A stretch of 64,000 nucleotides of DNA from Trichocoleus desertorum NBK24 (GCF_030409055.1 NZ_CP116619.1:1707628-1771627); one strand, 5' to 3'. Positions 9,024-19,179 are shown, counted from the stretch's first letter. The notes: generated by a model not told the origin, from the sequence alone. Numbers and translations are program-made.

Positions 9024-9890
9024 ATGAAGTTGATTACAGGTACAACTAGACTTTTGGGTGTGATTGGAGCCCCGATCAAGCATTCTCTCTCACCCGTGAT
9101 GCACAATGCCGCGATCGCCTCACTAGGGCTGGATTACGTTTATGTGCCTCTGCCCGTAGCGCCATCCGATTTAGCCACCGCGATCGCTGGATTTGCTGCC
9201 ATTGACCTACGCGGATTTAGCATCACGATTCCCCACAAGCAAGCCATCATTCCTCTGTTAAATCACGTGTCGGACGTGGCTCAGGCGATTGGGGCTGTAA
9301 ACACGGTTTGGCGCACGGAGCAGGGTTGGAGTGGCACCAATACAGATGTGATTGGTTTTCTCGCCCCCCTCAAAACCTACGATCGCGATTGGAGCCAAAC
9401 GACAGCGGTAATTTTAGGCAATGGTGGAGCGGCGCGGGCAGTTGTGGCGGGCTGTGCTCAGTTGGGTTGTACGGCGGTGAAAGTAGTAGGGCGCGATCGC
9501 CAAAAGTTAGCGGCGTTTCAACAAAGCTGGGTTGATTCACCGATTCCGGTGGAGCTTTCGATTCACACCTGGGAGGAGTTGCCGAGTCTGCTGCCTGACG
9601 CGGGTTTGATTGTGAACAGTACACCGATCGGGATGCACCCCAATGATGAAGCGTCACCGTTAGAAGATGCGATCGCAACTCAAATTGCGGCAGGAGCGAT
9701 CGCTTATGACTTGATCTATACGCCGAGTCCTACGCGGTTTTTACGGCAGGCTCAACAGCAAGGAGCGATCGCGATCAATGGATTGGAGATGTTGGTGCAG
9801 CAAGGAGCAGCGGCGCTAGAGATTTGGGTGGGGCAGACGGCTCCGGTGGAGGTGATGCGGCAGGCTTTGCGGGATTATCTGGGCTTGTAG
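9024..9890 (+). CDS. aroE: Shikimate 5-dehydrogenase
   Basis: A 288-residue NADPH enzyme of the shikimate pathway that reduces 3-dehydroshikimate to shikimate on the way to aromatic amino acids. Key signatures are IKHSLSPVMHNAA (shikimate-binding serines), the catalytic Lys in TIPHKQ, the NADP-binding loop GNGGAARAVV, NSTPIGM, and the closing GLEMLVQQGAAALEIW. The length is usual for AroE. It follows the DUF4332 gene by 10 bases. Nothing is odd in the sequence except several HIP1 octamers inside the gene. Confidence 0.95.
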   Translation: MKLITGTTRLLGVIGAPIKHSLSPVMHNAAIASLGLDYVYVPLPVAPSDLATAIAGFAAIDLRGFSITIPHKQAIIPLLNHVSDVAQAIGAVNTVWRTEQGWSGTNTDVIGFLAPLKTYDRDWSQTTAVILGNGGAARAVVAGCAQLGCTAVKVVGRDRQKLAAFQQSWVDSPIPVELSIHTWEELPSLLPDAGLIVNSTPIGMHPNDEASPLEDAIATQIAAGAIAYDLIYTPSPTRFLRQAQQQGAIAINGLEMLVQQGAAALEIWVGQTAPVEVMRQALRDYLGL

Positions 9891-9909
9891 GTTAACTCTC
9901 TCGATTCAG

Positions 9910-10542
9910 TCATGTACTAGGCCAGCGCCAGTTGTAGCGGTTCCAGCGGTAGATGCCTTGGATTTCGTATTCCATGCCACTATCAAAGCGGATGAGGCAA
10001 CTGGTGTAGGCTTGGCCGTTGTCGGCTTTTTCGGTGACCCCAATGACGGTGCAAGAGAACCATTCGGGAGCGCAAGGGCCTTCTTCTTGAACCCATTCCC
10101 AGAGGCTATTGCAAACTTCAATGCGATCGCCTACTTTGACTTTTAAGGTTTCGCGATTATCTAGCTCAGCGTAGGCTGCAACGTGCCTAGGTTGGACTCG
10201 ATTGAGCCACTGCGGGCCGTACAACTCTCGGATAAATTGCATCGAGGCGGAGTCCCGATTGTGTAACCAATCGTTGAGCAGCTTAATTTTCCAGGGATGG
10301 TTTTGTTGCTCTTGCTCTTTGACAAATTTGAGCAAAGTGTGTCGTTGTTCAGCGGTCAGTTCGTCCAGCGGATTCTCGGTTTCGTGATTGCCATCCGCAT
10401 CATTGCTCCGCCGCTGCAAACGCTCTAATTCCACTACCATGCTCAGCAGAATTTGCTTTTGTTGCTCATTGAGCGGATAGTCGGCAGCATCACATCGTCT
10501 AAATGCTGCTTGTAAGACCGCTTCAATCTCAGCTTTGGTCAT
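9910..10542 (-). CDS. Conserved hypothetical protein with SH3-like C-terminus
   Basis: I do not recognise a named family. The 210-residue product has an N-terminal helical region (about 1-55), a charged middle containing ELTAEQRHTLLKFVKEQEQQ, and a C-terminal beta-rich part (about 130-205) beginning VKVGDRIEVCNSLWEWV. It ends with RFDSGMEYEIQGIYRWNRY, which resembles a small SH3-like or Tudor-like barrel. No signal peptide or membrane segment is seen, so it is probably cytosolic. It converges with aroE with 19 bases between stops. Confidence 0.65.
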   Translation of the reverse strand: MTKAEIEAVLQAAFRRCDAADYPLNEQQKQILLSMVVELERLQRRSNDADGNHETENPLDELTAEQRHTLLKFVKEQEQQNHPWKIKLLNDWLHNRDSASMQFIRELYGPQWLNRVQPRHVAAYAELDNRETLKVKVGDRIEVCNSLWEWVQEEGPCAPEWFSCTVIGVTEKADNGQAYTSCLIRFDSGMEYEIQGIYRWNRYNWRWPST

Positions 10543-10854
10543 GGCAGATGGTAGCTACAGGGGATGAACCAACATCGAAACCAACCTTGTCTACTCCTAC
10601 ATCGCTCCAGGCTGAATCAACCAGCTTTGCTATCAAGTTGCCAAAATTGGGTGTTTGATGAGCTTTTAGGAGTTGGCTCTCGCATCAATCATTAATAAAA
10701 ATATTAACTTTTTACAGCGAAGATTAAATTTCTATTATTACAGAAGGGTCCAGTGAAGCGAGCCAGTGAACCAGAAAAGGTTAGAACCAATTCACGCTAA
10801 GCTGAGTTCAGGCTGCTTACAAACAGCTCAACCAGTTGTTATTGAGTCATTACA
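10543..10854. other. Divergent intergenic spacer
   Basis: This spacer separates divergent genes and holds an AT-rich tract near 10690-10740 that could carry promoters. I see no gene or RNA. Confidence 0.4.
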
Positions 10855-11298
10855 GTGAAGTTTATGCGCTTTCGGGCCTTTGCTGTCCTTGTGATTGCTT
10901 GCTTGTTCACGGTAGGCAGTTGGTTGGTGAGTCCTGCTGCGATCGCCCTCACCCAGATTAAGTTGTTTGACATTTCTTATCACGAGTGCCCTGCTGAACT
11001 AGCTGAAGGCACGGTCAGCAGTGGGGGGGCCGCAATCCCTGCTAATTGCTTTCTCGTCACGGGTAAAGCTCAAAATGATTCGGGCAAGCTGGTGATCAAT
11101 GCAGATATTTTTGGCCGCATTTACGATGCTAATAACAACTTAGTCATGCAAAATCGCACCCGGCTAGGCTCAATTGATGAAGTGCCCCAGGGTGTGAGTG
11201 ATTTTCAGCTCAGGATTACGGTTCCCGCCAGTCAACCTACTCCTCTGAAGCTACAGCAATTCAAAGCAGCAGGTTTTACTGGCAAAGTGCGTCGTTAA
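10855..11298 (+). CDS. Exported protein of unknown function
   Basis: The open frame starts at GTG 10855; the ATG at 10864 is an equally good start and removes only three residues. Residues about 8-32 form a signal peptide (FAVLVIACLFTVG, cleavage likely after AAIA). The mature part, about 115 residues, is beta-rich with two cysteines (near YHECPAEL and ANCFLV) that could form a disulfide in the periplasm. It contains NADIFGRIYDANNNLVMQN and looks like an immunoglobulin-like or FxLYD-type fold. The function is unknown. Confidence 0.6.
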   Translation: MKFMRFRAFAVLVIACLFTVGSWLVSPAAIALTQIKLFDISYHECPAELAEGTVSSGGAAIPANCFLVTGKAQNDSGKLVINADIFGRIYDANNNLVMQNRTRLGSIDEVPQGVSDFQLRITVPASQPTPLKLQQFKAAGFTGKVRR

Positions 11299-11333
11299 GT
11301 AAGCCGCCTCAGAAGGTAGCACTCGATCAGTAT

Positions 11334-11621
11334 TTAGAACCCGTAGGTGGAACTTTGCTGCAAGCTGCTAAAAATACCTGTCAAAAATTGCAGCAGGAAG
11401 ATCGCCAAAATAGGTGAGAAATCCATTCCACCTAAAGGAGGAATGAAGGAGCGGAATAGGTTGAGATAAGGATCGGTGAGCTGGCTGACGATTGAGAAGG
11501 GAGGATCGGACCAGCTAATGGTGGGAAACCAGCTTAAAAGAATACGAATAATCAAAAGAACTGTATAAATTTGCAGAAAAGTAGCCAAGGTATTGGTTAG
11601 CAGCGCTATTGAGGGATTCAT
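11334..11621 (-). CDS. YggT family membrane protein
   Basis: The 95-residue protein has two hydrophobic segments (about 12-30 and 68-85) separated by the family hallmark SQLTDPYLNLFRSFIPPLGG followed by MDFSPILA. YggT proteins are small integral membrane proteins; cyanobacterial and plastid relatives (YlmG/CCB3) are linked to nucleoid or thylakoid organisation and cytochrome b6 haem attachment. Which of these applies cannot be told from sequence. The length is normal. Confidence 0.88.
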   Translation of the reverse strand: MNPSIALLTNTLATFLQIYTVLLIIRILLSWFPTISWSDPPFSIVSQLTDPYLNLFRSFIPPLGGMDFSPILAIFLLQFLTGIFSSLQQSSTYGF

Positions 11622-11787
11622 AAATAATCTGGCTTCCTTCTAGATATACAAGCATTCTAGGCTTGAACTTACTTTAACGAATATCAGCGCCGACAAAATT
11701 GGTCAAGCAGAAGTTACCCCCTGGGAAGTATTAGCCCTTAGGGTCCCAGTTAGTCCCAGTATCCAAACTTAGGGTCTTGATGCAGCG

Positions 11788-12117
11788 TTAGCGATCGCGC
11801 TGGGCCTGCTCTTCCCAACCCACCAATTCAGTTTCTTCCGGTCTGCCGTTCACGGTGCTGAGTTGCTCACGCACGTCATCGATCGCTTCGTTGAGTTGGG
11901 CAATTTTGTCCTCTAAGCCACGACGGGCCATCTCAATACTCTGCTCTGTTGGAGGCTTAAGATTGCGTTTCCTACCTTTACTACTCAAAGCTTCGTCAGC
12001 AGGGAGCGACTCTTGCAAGCGGTTGGAAGTCAGTAGGGTGCCTAAAATACCACCCAAAATGCCGCCAAAGAGGGCTCCTGCGACAAATCCGCCTGTGAAA
12101 CCATCTCGATTGCTCAT
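11788..12117 (-). CDS. YtxH-like small membrane-anchored protein
   Basis: The 109-residue product starts with a short polar stretch followed by a Gly-rich hydrophobic anchor (FVAGALFGGILGGILGTLL, about 11-29). A charged, helical C-terminal half (about 55-95, EMARRGLEDKIAQLNEAIDD) is likely coiled coil. The architecture resembles YtxH/gas-vesicle-like small stress proteins, but no catalytic motif exists. Function is unknown. It may be an inner-membrane-tethered coiled-coil protein. Confidence 0.65.
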   Translation of the reverse strand: MSNRDGFTGGFVAGALFGGILGGILGTLLTSNRLQESLPADEALSSKGRKRNLKPPTEQSIEMARRGLEDKIAQLNEAIDDVREQLSTVNGRPEETELVGWEEQAQRDR

Positions 12118-12206
12118 CTTGATACTGTCCTGCTTTAGTGTTCAGCTTAGCTTAACTAGTATTTCACCACGTTAACTTCGCTGGCTAGAGAGGTTGACTA
12201 GGAACG

Positions 12207-12857
12207 CTAGGTGCCAAAGGTGCGATCGCCTGCATCTCCCAGTCCTGGCACAATGAAGCCCTGGCTATTAACCCCTTCATCAATCGCGGCTGCATAGATC
12301 GTTAAGCTGGGATAGGTGGTGCTGAGCTTTTGCAGCGCTGTAGGAGCCGTCACTACAGAAATAATCCGGGTGAAAGCTGGATCAACGCCTCTGCGAGTCA
12401 GCTCGGCCATTGTTGACATAATTGTGCCTCCTGTCGCCAACATGGGTTCACTGATTAAGACGTGAGTTTCAGGCGGAAACACTTCTGGCAACTTGTTGAG
12501 ATAGCAACTAGCTTCTAGCGTGGTTTCATCTCGCACAAAGCCTAAGTGATAAATCGAGGCTAAGGGCAACAATGCTTGTGCCCCATCTAATAGGGCTAGA
12601 CCTGCCCGCAAAATTGGCACCACCACAATTGGCACTTCTGGATTTACAAAGGTGGCGGCACAAGGACTTAGAGGAGTTTCGACCGTGGTTTCAACCGTAG
12701 GTAACCAGTCCCGAATCGCTTCGTAGGTTAGCCAGCGCCCTAGCTCTGTCATAGCGCTACGGAACAGAGCGGATGGGGTAGACACATCACGGGCTACGGC
12801 TAGCCAATGCTTAATTAAAGGGTGAGGTGGAACGTAAACTCGCAGTTGCAAAGCCAT
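12207..12857 (-). CDS. upp: Uracil phosphoribosyltransferase
   Basis: The 216-residue enzyme makes UMP from uracil and PRPP in pyrimidine salvage. Visible motifs are VVPILRAGLALLDGA (substrate side) and the PRPP loop LISEPMLATGGTIMSTM, followed by a C-terminal GFIVPGLGDAGDRTFGT that binds uracil. Many Upp proteins have DPMLATGG in the PRPP loop; here it is EPMLATGG, a conservative change. The gene is single and preceded by a long spacer before crtH. Confidence 0.93.
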   Translation of the reverse strand: MALQLRVYVPPHPLIKHWLAVARDVSTPSALFRSAMTELGRWLTYEAIRDWLPTVETTVETPLSPCAATFVNPEVPIVVVPILRAGLALLDGAQALLPLASIYHLGFVRDETTLEASCYLNKLPEVFPPETHVLISEPMLATGGTIMSTMAELTRRGVDPAFTRIISVVTAPTALQKLSTTYPSLTIYAAAIDEGVNSQGFIVPGLGDAGDRTFGT

Positions 12858-13153
12858 AGCCAGAAGTTAAAGAGATAGAGGTTACCAGGTCACAAGCGTC
12901 CACTATGATACTCCTTTCCCTTCGGGATAGATGCGAGCAGGTAGCTACACTTCATCAGATCCTGATGCGATCGCCATAAGAAATTCAAGGAACTTGTTGC
13001 AACTCTTTTGCATTAAGTATTGACAACTATTTTCAACAAGACTATATTAATTTTCAGTGTTCTCCTCTCTAAGGATCGGCAGGTGGGATCGGTTGGCGGC
13101 AGCAAACTGGTCCCCTCTTTTTTTGCTCGTTTGATCTCGATTTTGAGACGATT

Positions 13154-13267
13154 TTGAAGTTATGGAGCCGCTTTACCAGCTTTTCTTCAACTTTGGCGAT
13201 CGCCATCATCACCGTTGTTAGTCCCGTTCTAGACTTACAGACTCCCTACCCTGATCCGATACACTAA
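13154..13267 (+). CDS. Candidate small exported peptide, 37 residues
   Basis: A short frame from TTG 13154 to TAA 13265-13267 encodes a basic start (MKLWSRF), a hydrophobic stretch (TLAIAIITVVSPVL) and a polar end. This resembles a signal sequence or single membrane anchor. It lies in the 525-base spacer between upp and crtH (12858-13382), where I see nothing else. The start codon is weak and there is no homology support. Confidence 0.2.
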   Translation: MKLWSRFTSFSSTLAIAIITVVSPVLDLQTPYPDPIH

Positions 13268-13382
13268 ACAGAGGGATGGGTGAGCTAGCAATGACGAGTT
13301 GGGGTCTAAGTTGCGATCGCTAGTTCGTGGTTGGAATATTAGCCACCTGTTTCCAGTTTTGTTCTGCAATCTCGCTGAGTTC

Positions 13383-14969
13383 ATGCCTGCTTCCAACGCT
13401 TCTCCCGCTTCTTTGGGTCAAATTGCTCCGGGTTCTTCTCTCTCTGAGTCAACCTCCGGGCCAACAGATTTTGATACGACAGAATTCGACGCGATCGTAA
13501 TCGGCTCTGGCATTGGGGGTCTAGTTACGGCAACCCAATTGGCGGCCAAAGGAGCCCAAGTATTAGTTTTAGAGCGGTACCTGATTCCAGGGGGTAGTGC
13601 GGGATATTTTGAGCGGTCTGGGTATCGGTTTGATGTCGGAGCCTCAATGATCTTTGGGTTTGGACAGCAAGGCACTACAAATCTGCTCACGCGAGCCTTG
13701 AAAGCAGTAGACATGAGCTTAGAAACGATTCCCGATCCGGTGCAAATTCACTATCACCTGCCCGATGGCTTGGATCTAAAAGTTCATCGGGATTATGAGA
13801 AGTTTTTGCAAGAATTGATTGCTCAATTTCCCCATGAACGCGAGGGCATTCGGCAGTTCTACGATGAATGCTGGAAAGTGTTCAACTGTCTCAATGCGAT
13901 GGACTTGCTGTCGTTGGAAGAGCCTCGCTATCTGACACGGGTGTTTTTCCAGCATCCCTTCGCTTGTTTAGGCTTGGTCAAGTATCTACCCCAAAACGTC
14001 GGAGACATTGCCCGCCGCTACATCAACGATCCAGCGCTGCTGAGATTTATCGATATGGAGTGCTACTGCTGGTCCGTGGTTCCAGCCGATAAAACTCCAA
14101 TGATCAACGCAGGGATGGTATTTAGCGATCGCCACTATGGCGGCATCAACTACCCCAAAGGCGGCGTAGGACAAATCGCCCAAAAATTGGTAGAAGGCTT
14201 AGAGAAAGCGGGAAGTCGAATTCAGTACAAAGCTAGAGTCAAGCAGATCTTGATGGAGAATAACCGAGCAGTTGGGGTAGAACTCGTTTCTGGTCAGGTT
14301 TATCGAGCCAAGCGAATCGTTTCCAATGCCACCCGCTGGGATACTTTCGAGCATTTGCTACCAACCGATAAAATACCCGTTGCTGAGAAGAAGTGGCAAC
14401 AACGCTATCAAAAATCTCCTAGTTTTCTTAGCTTGCATTTAGGCGTAAAAGCCGAAGCATTACCAATTGGTACGGAATGCCATCACATTCTGCTAGAAGA
14501 CTGGGAGCGGATGGAGGATTCCCAAAGTACCATTTTCGTCTCGATTCCAACTTTGCTCGATCCTGACTTAGCGCCCCCAGGTCATCACATTATTCATACC
14601 TTCACTCCCAGTTGGCTAGAGGAATGGCAGGGGTTATCTCCCAGCGCCTACGAAGAAAAGAAAGAAGCAGCCGCAGAAACTCTTATACAACGACTAGAGA
14701 AGATTTTTCCACAATTAGGTCAAATGCTGGACTACCAAGAAGTAGGCACCCCTCGAACTCACCGTCGCTTCTTGGGGCGGCAAGACGGCACCTATGGCCC
14801 CATCCCTCGTCGCAAATTGTTGGGCCTGCTGGGTATGCCCTTCAATCGCACAGCGGTGCCAGGTCTTTACTGCGTAGGAGACAGCACTTTTCCAGGCCAA
14901 GGCCTCAATGCGGTTGCTTTCTCTGGCTTTGCCTGTGCCCACCGCATCGCTGTTGATTTGAAGCTCTAA
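13383..14969 (+). CDS. crtH: Carotene cis-trans isomerase (CrtISO)
   Basis: The product, 528 residues from ATG 13383, belongs to the CrtISO/phytoene desaturase FAD family. It isomerises poly-cis prolycopene to all-trans lycopene in the thylakoid or cytoplasmic membrane. The dinucleotide fold reads [19 protein letters not shown] with [15 protein letters not shown], and the middle carries [20 protein letters not shown]. The C-terminus has [20 protein letters not shown], the family closing motif. I prefer ATG 13383 over an upstream TTG at 13299, because homologues start shortly before the Rossmann motif. Full length with no lesion. Confidence 0.93.
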   Translation: MPASNASPASLGQIAPGSSLSESTSGPTDFDTTEFDAIVIGSGIGGLVTATQLAAKGAQVLVLERYLIPGGSAGYFERSGYRFDVGASMIFGFGQQGTTNLLTRALKAVDMSLETIPDPVQIHYHLPDGLDLKVHRDYEKFLQELIAQFPHEREGIRQFYDECWKVFNCLNAMDLLSLEEPRYLTRVFFQHPFACLGLVKYLPQNVGDIARRYINDPALLRFIDMECYCWSVVPADKTPMINAGMVFSDRHYGGINYPKGGVGQIAQKLVEGLEKAGSRIQYKARVKQILMENNRAVGVELVSGQVYRAKRIVSNATRWDTFEHLLPTDKIPVAEKKWQQRYQKSPSFLSLHLGVKAEALPIGTECHHILLEDWERMEDSQSTIFVSIPTLLDPDLAPPGHHIIHTFTPSWLEEWQGLSPSAYEEKKEAAAETLIQRLEKIFPQLGQMLDYQEVGTPRTHRRFLGRQDGTYGPIPRRKLLGLLGMPFNRTAVPGLYCVGDSTFPGQGLNAVAFSGFACAHRIAVDLKL

Positions 14970-15196
14970 GACTTTGAAGCTCTAAAACCCTTGATCTGAG
15001 GGGGATTGCGGTTTTAGGCTAGCTCTTACCCGACTTTTGATATAAAATCCTATCGTAAATTGCTGTCGCTGCCAGTGCTGCTGTCAGACCCTAAATCTGT
15101 CAGACCTTGATCGAGCATTGAGCAGAAGCGATCGCCGCTTGAAATGGGTTTGCTACCCGCGATCGCCCCACCAGCCATTCGGAGAGGATTGAACAC

Positions 15197-15799
15197 ATGG
15201 CTTTTGAACTGCCCCCCTTACCTTACGACTACAACGCGCTAGAGCCTTATATCTCAGCGCGCACCCTAGAGTTCCACCACGACAAGCACCATGCGGGTTA
15301 CGTCGCTAACCTGAACAAGTTCACCCAAGACACTGAACTGGCTGATAAATCTCTCGAAGAAGTGATCAAAGCCACCTTCAAAAACCCAGACAAAGTGGGC
15401 GTATTCAACAACGCCGCTCAAGTCTGGAACCACACCTTCTTCTGGCATAGCTTGAAGCCCAGTGGTGGTGGTTCTCCCAGCGGTGCACTGTCCGATAAAA
15501 TCAATGCTGACTTTGGCAGCTTCGATAAGTTTGTCGAAGAGTTCAAGAACGCAGCAACAACCCAATTTGGTAGCGGTTGGGCTTGGTTAGCACTCGACAA
15601 CGGCACCCTCAAAGTCACCAAGACTCCCAATGCCGAAAACCCGATTGCCCACGGCCAAACTCCCCTCCTAACCTTGGATGTGTGGGAGCATGCCTACTAC
15701 CTCGACTACCAAAACCGTCGTCCTGACTTCATTCAAGCATTCCTAGAGAATGTCGTGAACTGGGACTTCGTTTCTCAAAACTTGGCAGCAGCGGCTTAG
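15197..15799 (+). CDS. sodB: Iron superoxide dismutase
   Basis: The 200-residue cytosolic enzyme converts superoxide to peroxide and oxygen. Metal ligands are visible: His in [13 protein letters not shown], His in [10 protein letters not shown], and the [18 protein letters not shown] segment. [13 protein letters not shown] fits the Fe-type. The N-terminus lacks a signal peptide. An AGAGG-type ribosome site sits about 12 bases before the ATG. The downstream hairpin at 15874-15909 probably ends the transcript. Confidence 0.95.
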   Translation: MAFELPPLPYDYNALEPYISARTLEFHHDKHHAGYVANLNKFTQDTELADKSLEEVIKATFKNPDKVGVFNNAAQVWNHTFFWHSLKPSGGGSPSGALSDKINADFGSFDKFVEEFKNAATTQFGSGWAWLALDNGTLKVTKTPNAENPIAHGQTPLLTLDVWEHAYYLDYQNRRPDFIQAFLENVVNWDFVSQNLAAAA

Positions 15800-15873
15800 A
15801 CCACTGGCTCTCAATCACAGCAGTTGATAGTTTCTCAGCCACAAGTTGAGCTGAACCAACTGCAACCACATCC

Positions 15874-15909
15874 AAACAGTCACGCTTTAGTTCGTGGCTG
15901 TTTTCTATT
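15874..15909 (+). terminator. Intrinsic terminator of sodB
   Basis: AAACAGTCACG (15874-15884) pairs with CGTGGCTGTTT (15893-15903), ten Watson-Crick pairs and one G-T, followed by a T-rich tail. It begins about 75 bases after the sodB stop. Confidence 0.75.
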
Positions 15910-15976
15910 TGGCCGTGTTTGGGCAGCGTCAATCTTTACAATAAAAGAGCTTAGGAAATTAACTTTAAATTTAGCA

Positions 15977-16183
15977 ATGAATAGCAACGAAATTGCTCAA
16001 TACATCGAAGCCACCGATGGCATGGCTAAACCTTGGCTGCTTTTGCAACTCCGATTACAAAAATTGCAAGAGCGGCGAGACACCATGCCCGCAGATGAAT
16101 ATGCCAATGAGCTGGCTGACATCCACCAATCTCTGATGAATTTAGGAGAATGGTGGAAAGGGATGGAAGACGAAGTGTTTTAA
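15977..16183 (+). CDS. Conserved small helical protein, 68 residues
   Basis: I start this at ATG 15977, because the longer open frame upstream would include the sodB terminator. The product is charged and helical (LLLQLRLQKLQERRDTMPAD, then LADIHQSLMNLGEWWKGMED), with no signal or membrane segment. No characterised family is recognised. It lies 66 bases upstream of ppk1 and may share its promoter. Confidence 0.65.
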   Translation: MNSNEIAQYIEATDGMAKPWLLLQLRLQKLQERRDTMPADEYANELADIHQSLMNLGEWWKGMEDEVF

Positions 16184-16249
16184 GCGAGCTGGCTTGTGAC
16201 GCTGCTACTCTTGCTGTCCAGTTAACGCTGCCGAGATTGCCTCAGAACC

Positions 16250-18409
16250 ATGCCGAAAACTAAAAAGACCATTGCTGAGCCAAGCCTAATTGACTCCCAG
16301 TACTATTTCAGTCGCGAGATGAGCTGGCTGGAGTTTAATAACCGAGTCTTGCATGAAGCCTTTGACCCCCGCACTCCTCTGATTGAGCGCTGCAAGTTTA
16401 TGGCTATTTTTAGCTCAAACTTGGATGAGTATTTTATGGTGCGGGTGTCGGCGCTGAAGCAGCAAGTAGAAGCGAAGGTCAGCCAGCTCACTTCAGATGG
16501 CCGTAAGCCCCAAGAGCAATTGGATGCCATCTGCGATCGCCTGCGGCCTATGGTAATCAAGCAGCATCGGCATTTTGAGCAAGCCCTACGCCCTCAACTT
16601 GCTAACCAAGGCATTTATCTGCTCGACTACATGGACTTAAGCCAAGAGCAGCGGCTTTATTTGCAGCGCTACTTTGAAGAGCAGATCTTTCCGGTTCTCA
16701 CGCCTCTGGCCGTCGATCCTAGCCATCCCTTCCCCTACATTTCCAATCTCAGCCTCAACTTGGCAGTGGTGATTCAAGATCCAGAGACGGAGGAGGAATT
16801 CTTCGCCCGCGTCAAAGTTCCTAAAGTGCTGCCCCGCTTCTTGCAGCTACCAGAAAACTTACAGCTACAGCATAAGGGCCAAGGCGGAGTTTGGACGGGG
16901 GTGCCGCTAGAACAAGTAGTGGCTCATAACCTGGAGTCTTTGTTTCCAGGCATGAACATTCAAGAGTACTACCCTTTCCGGATTACCCGTAATGCAGACC
17001 TCGAACTAGAAGAAGATGAAGCCGATGATTTGATGCTGGCGATCGAGCAGGAATTACGGAAGCGGCGCTTTGGTGGTTCAGTGGTGCGTTTGGAGATTCA
17101 ATCGTCTACCCCACCCGCAGTACGGGAAATGTTGATTCAAGAGATGTCGCTAGAAGAAAGTGATGTCTATGAAGTGGAAGGCATGTTAGGGCTGAGCGAT
17201 CTGATGTCCTTTTTAGCTTTGCCACGGCCAGATCTCAAAGATGCGCCTTGGTCGCCCACTGTCCCTGCCCGGTTACGGCGGCTCAGTCAGCCTGGAAGCG
17301 ATCGCAATGGCGCAGAAGGAGAAGATGGCGAAGACTTCTTCAGCCTGATTCGGAAGCAAGACTTGATGGTACATCACCCGTACCAATCGTTTTCGGGGAC
17401 AGTACAACGCTTCATTACCCATGCTGCCCATGATCCAGATGTGCTAGCGATCAAAATGACGCTGTATCGCACCTCTGGAGATTCGCCTATCCTCAACGCC
17501 CTGATTGCCGCTGCCGAGAATGGCAAACAAGTCGCCGTCTTAGTGGAACTGAAGGCTCGCTTTGATGAAGAAAACAACATCAACTGGGCGCGTAAGCTGG
17601 AAAAAGTGGGTGTACATGTCGTCTATGGCCTAGTAGGGCTGAAAACCCATACTAAAATTACTCTAGTCGTGCGACGCGAAGAGAACCGCATTCGTCGCTA
17701 CGTCCACATTGGCACCGGAAACTACAATCCCAAAACAGCGCGGATTTACACCGATATTGGTTTGTTGAGCTGTCGCGATGAGTTAGGGGCAGATTTAACC
17801 GATTTGTTCAATTACTTAACGGGCTATTCCCGCCAGCACTCCTATCGCAAGTTGATAGTCGCTCCCGTAAACTTGCGCGATCGCATGTTGAGCCTGATCT
17901 ACCGGGAGATAGAAAACTGCAAAAATGGCCTTCCCAGCCGCATTGTCGCCAAGATGAATGCTTTGGTAGATAAGCGAATTATCGTCGCTTTATACGAAGC
18001 CTCTCAAGCAGGAGTCCAGATTGACTTAATTATCCGAGGGATTTGTTGTCTTCGTCCTGGTATTAAAGGCATCAGCGACAATATTCGTGTAGTCAGTATT
18101 GTGGGCCGTTTTCTGGAGCACTCCCGCATCTTCTACTTCCACAACGGAGGCGAGGATGAAGTGTTTATTGGTAGCGCGGATTGGATGCCACGCAACTTAG
18201 ACCGTCGAGTAGAAGCCGTTGTCCCCATCGAAGACGCAGACCTGAAAAAAGATTTACAAGAAATTTTGGGAACCATGCTCTCCGACAATCGCCAAGCCTG
18301 GGAACTACAGCCGAATGGTCGCTACCTTCAACGTCGTCCTGCTGCCGAGTGCCCAGAGCTTAGTTCGCAGAAAATCCTTATGGAAATGGCAACAAGCTCA
18401 ACAATTTAA
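16250..18409 (+). CDS. ppk: Polyphosphate kinase 1
   Basis: The 719-residue enzyme transfers the gamma phosphate of ATP reversibly to polyphosphate. Domains in order are the N domain (FSREMSWLEFNNRVL), the head domain, and two phospholipase-D-like C domains. The autophosphorylated His is in GLKTHTKITLVVRRE and the second conserved His in GRFLEHSRIFYF; PYQSF and KARFDEENNINWARKLE are also typical. Length fits the family. No exopolyphosphatase or PhoU gene is next to it. Confidence 0.95.
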   Translation: MPKTKKTIAEPSLIDSQYYFSREMSWLEFNNRVLHEAFDPRTPLIERCKFMAIFSSNLDEYFMVRVSALKQQVEAKVSQLTSDGRKPQEQLDAICDRLRPMVIKQHRHFEQALRPQLANQGIYLLDYMDLSQEQRLYLQRYFEEQIFPVLTPLAVDPSHPFPYISNLSLNLAVVIQDPETEEEFFARVKVPKVLPRFLQLPENLQLQHKGQGGVWTGVPLEQVVAHNLESLFPGMNIQEYYPFRITRNADLELEEDEADDLMLAIEQELRKRRFGGSVVRLEIQSSTPPAVREMLIQEMSLEESDVYEVEGMLGLSDLMSFLALPRPDLKDAPWSPTVPARLRRLSQPGSDRNGAEGEDGEDFFSLIRKQDLMVHHPYQSFSGTVQRFITHAAHDPDVLAIKMTLYRTSGDSPILNALIAAAENGKQVAVLVELKARFDEENNINWARKLEKVGVHVVYGLVGLKTHTKITLVVRREENRIRRYVHIGTGNYNPKTARIYTDIGLLSCRDELGADLTDLFNYLTGYSRQHSYRKLIVAPVNLRDRMLSLIYREIENCKNGLPSRIVAKMNALVDKRIIVALYEASQAGVQIDLIIRGICCLRPGIKGISDNIRVVSIVGRFLEHSRIFYFHNGGEDEVFIGSADWMPRNLDRRVEAVVPIEDADLKKDLQEILGTMLSDNRQAWELQPNGRYLQRRPAAECPELSSQKILMEMATSSTI

Positions 18410-18774
18410 GAGGCGATCGCTCGCTAGAAGGACTTGATCTGAAATAATGAGAACAGCTCAGTTAAACATCGCTTCTCCCAAACATTGTGGGGCATTGCGG
18501 TGTTTAACCAAGTTTCAGTGCCTACGGGTTAGAGTTTTTCGGGTGGAAAGGGCTGTGCGATCGCTCAATTTCAGCAGAAAAACGACAATCAAAGGCAAAA
18601 CGTTGATGTATCAAACTTTACTTGAGCAGCCGCAATTCTCGGAATTACTGAGGAACTGTTTAGGAGTATGACAATTCATTCTGCCGATTCGCCCCAATGG
18701 TAGAGGGATTTCAGTAGCCCATACTACTAGACTAAAATTGTCAAACCAGATGTCTCTTACTTGACTGAGTGGTC
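18410..18774. other. Intergenic spacer
   Basis: No gene is well supported. A 74-codon open frame at 18447-18671 is Arg/Cys-rich without a recognisable pattern. The response regulator promoter is expected near the right end. Confidence 0.45.
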
Positions 18775-19179
18775 ATGTTATCTTGTATGCGCTCTGCCCT
18801 CCGTGTTCTTGTTGTCGATGATCATGAGTTGACTCGACTCAGCCTCAAGCTTGCCCTACAGAATCAATCCAATATTGAACTAGTGGGTCTAGCAAGTAAT
18901 GGTCAGGAAGCAGTCGAGCTAGTTAAGCGTCAGCATCCTGATGTGATCATTATTGATTTACAGATGCCAGTTTTGGATGGTTTAAGCGCATCCACCCAGA
19001 TTAAAAGCTTCGCCCCTAATATCCGAATCATTGCTTACTCCTCTGTAGACGATCCTCAAACAGAGGTAATGATTCAGACGGCAAATATTGATGCTTTTTG
19101 TAAGAAAGACGTGGCGACCAACGAGCTTGTGGCTTTAGTCAAAGAGCTAGGGCAAGCTGCCAAAAACGCTAGTGCTTAA
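18775..19179 (+). CDS. Single-domain response regulator
   Basis: The product is a lone receiver domain. It shows the acidic pair in VLVVDDHELTR, the phospho-acceptor Asp in IIIDLQMPVLDG, the conserved Ser/Thr in IIAYSSVDDP and the Lys in DAFCKKDVA. No DNA-binding output follows, so it likely relays phosphate or binds a partner protein, as CheY- and Spo0F-like proteins do. Possible starts are GTG 18769, ATG 18775 and ATG 18787; I use 18775. No kinase gene is adjacent. Confidence 0.85.
   Translation: MLSCMRSALRVLVVDDHELTRLSLKLALQNQSNIELVGLASNGQEAVELVKRQHPDVIIIDLQMPVLDGLSASTQIKSFAPNIRIIAYSSVDDPQTEVMIQTANIDAFCKKDVATNELVALVKELGQAAKNASA

Noticed and set aside
18447-18671. Plus-strand frame of 74 codons after ppk
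   Set aside because: It is Arg/Cys-rich and shows no signal, domain or conserved-looking block.
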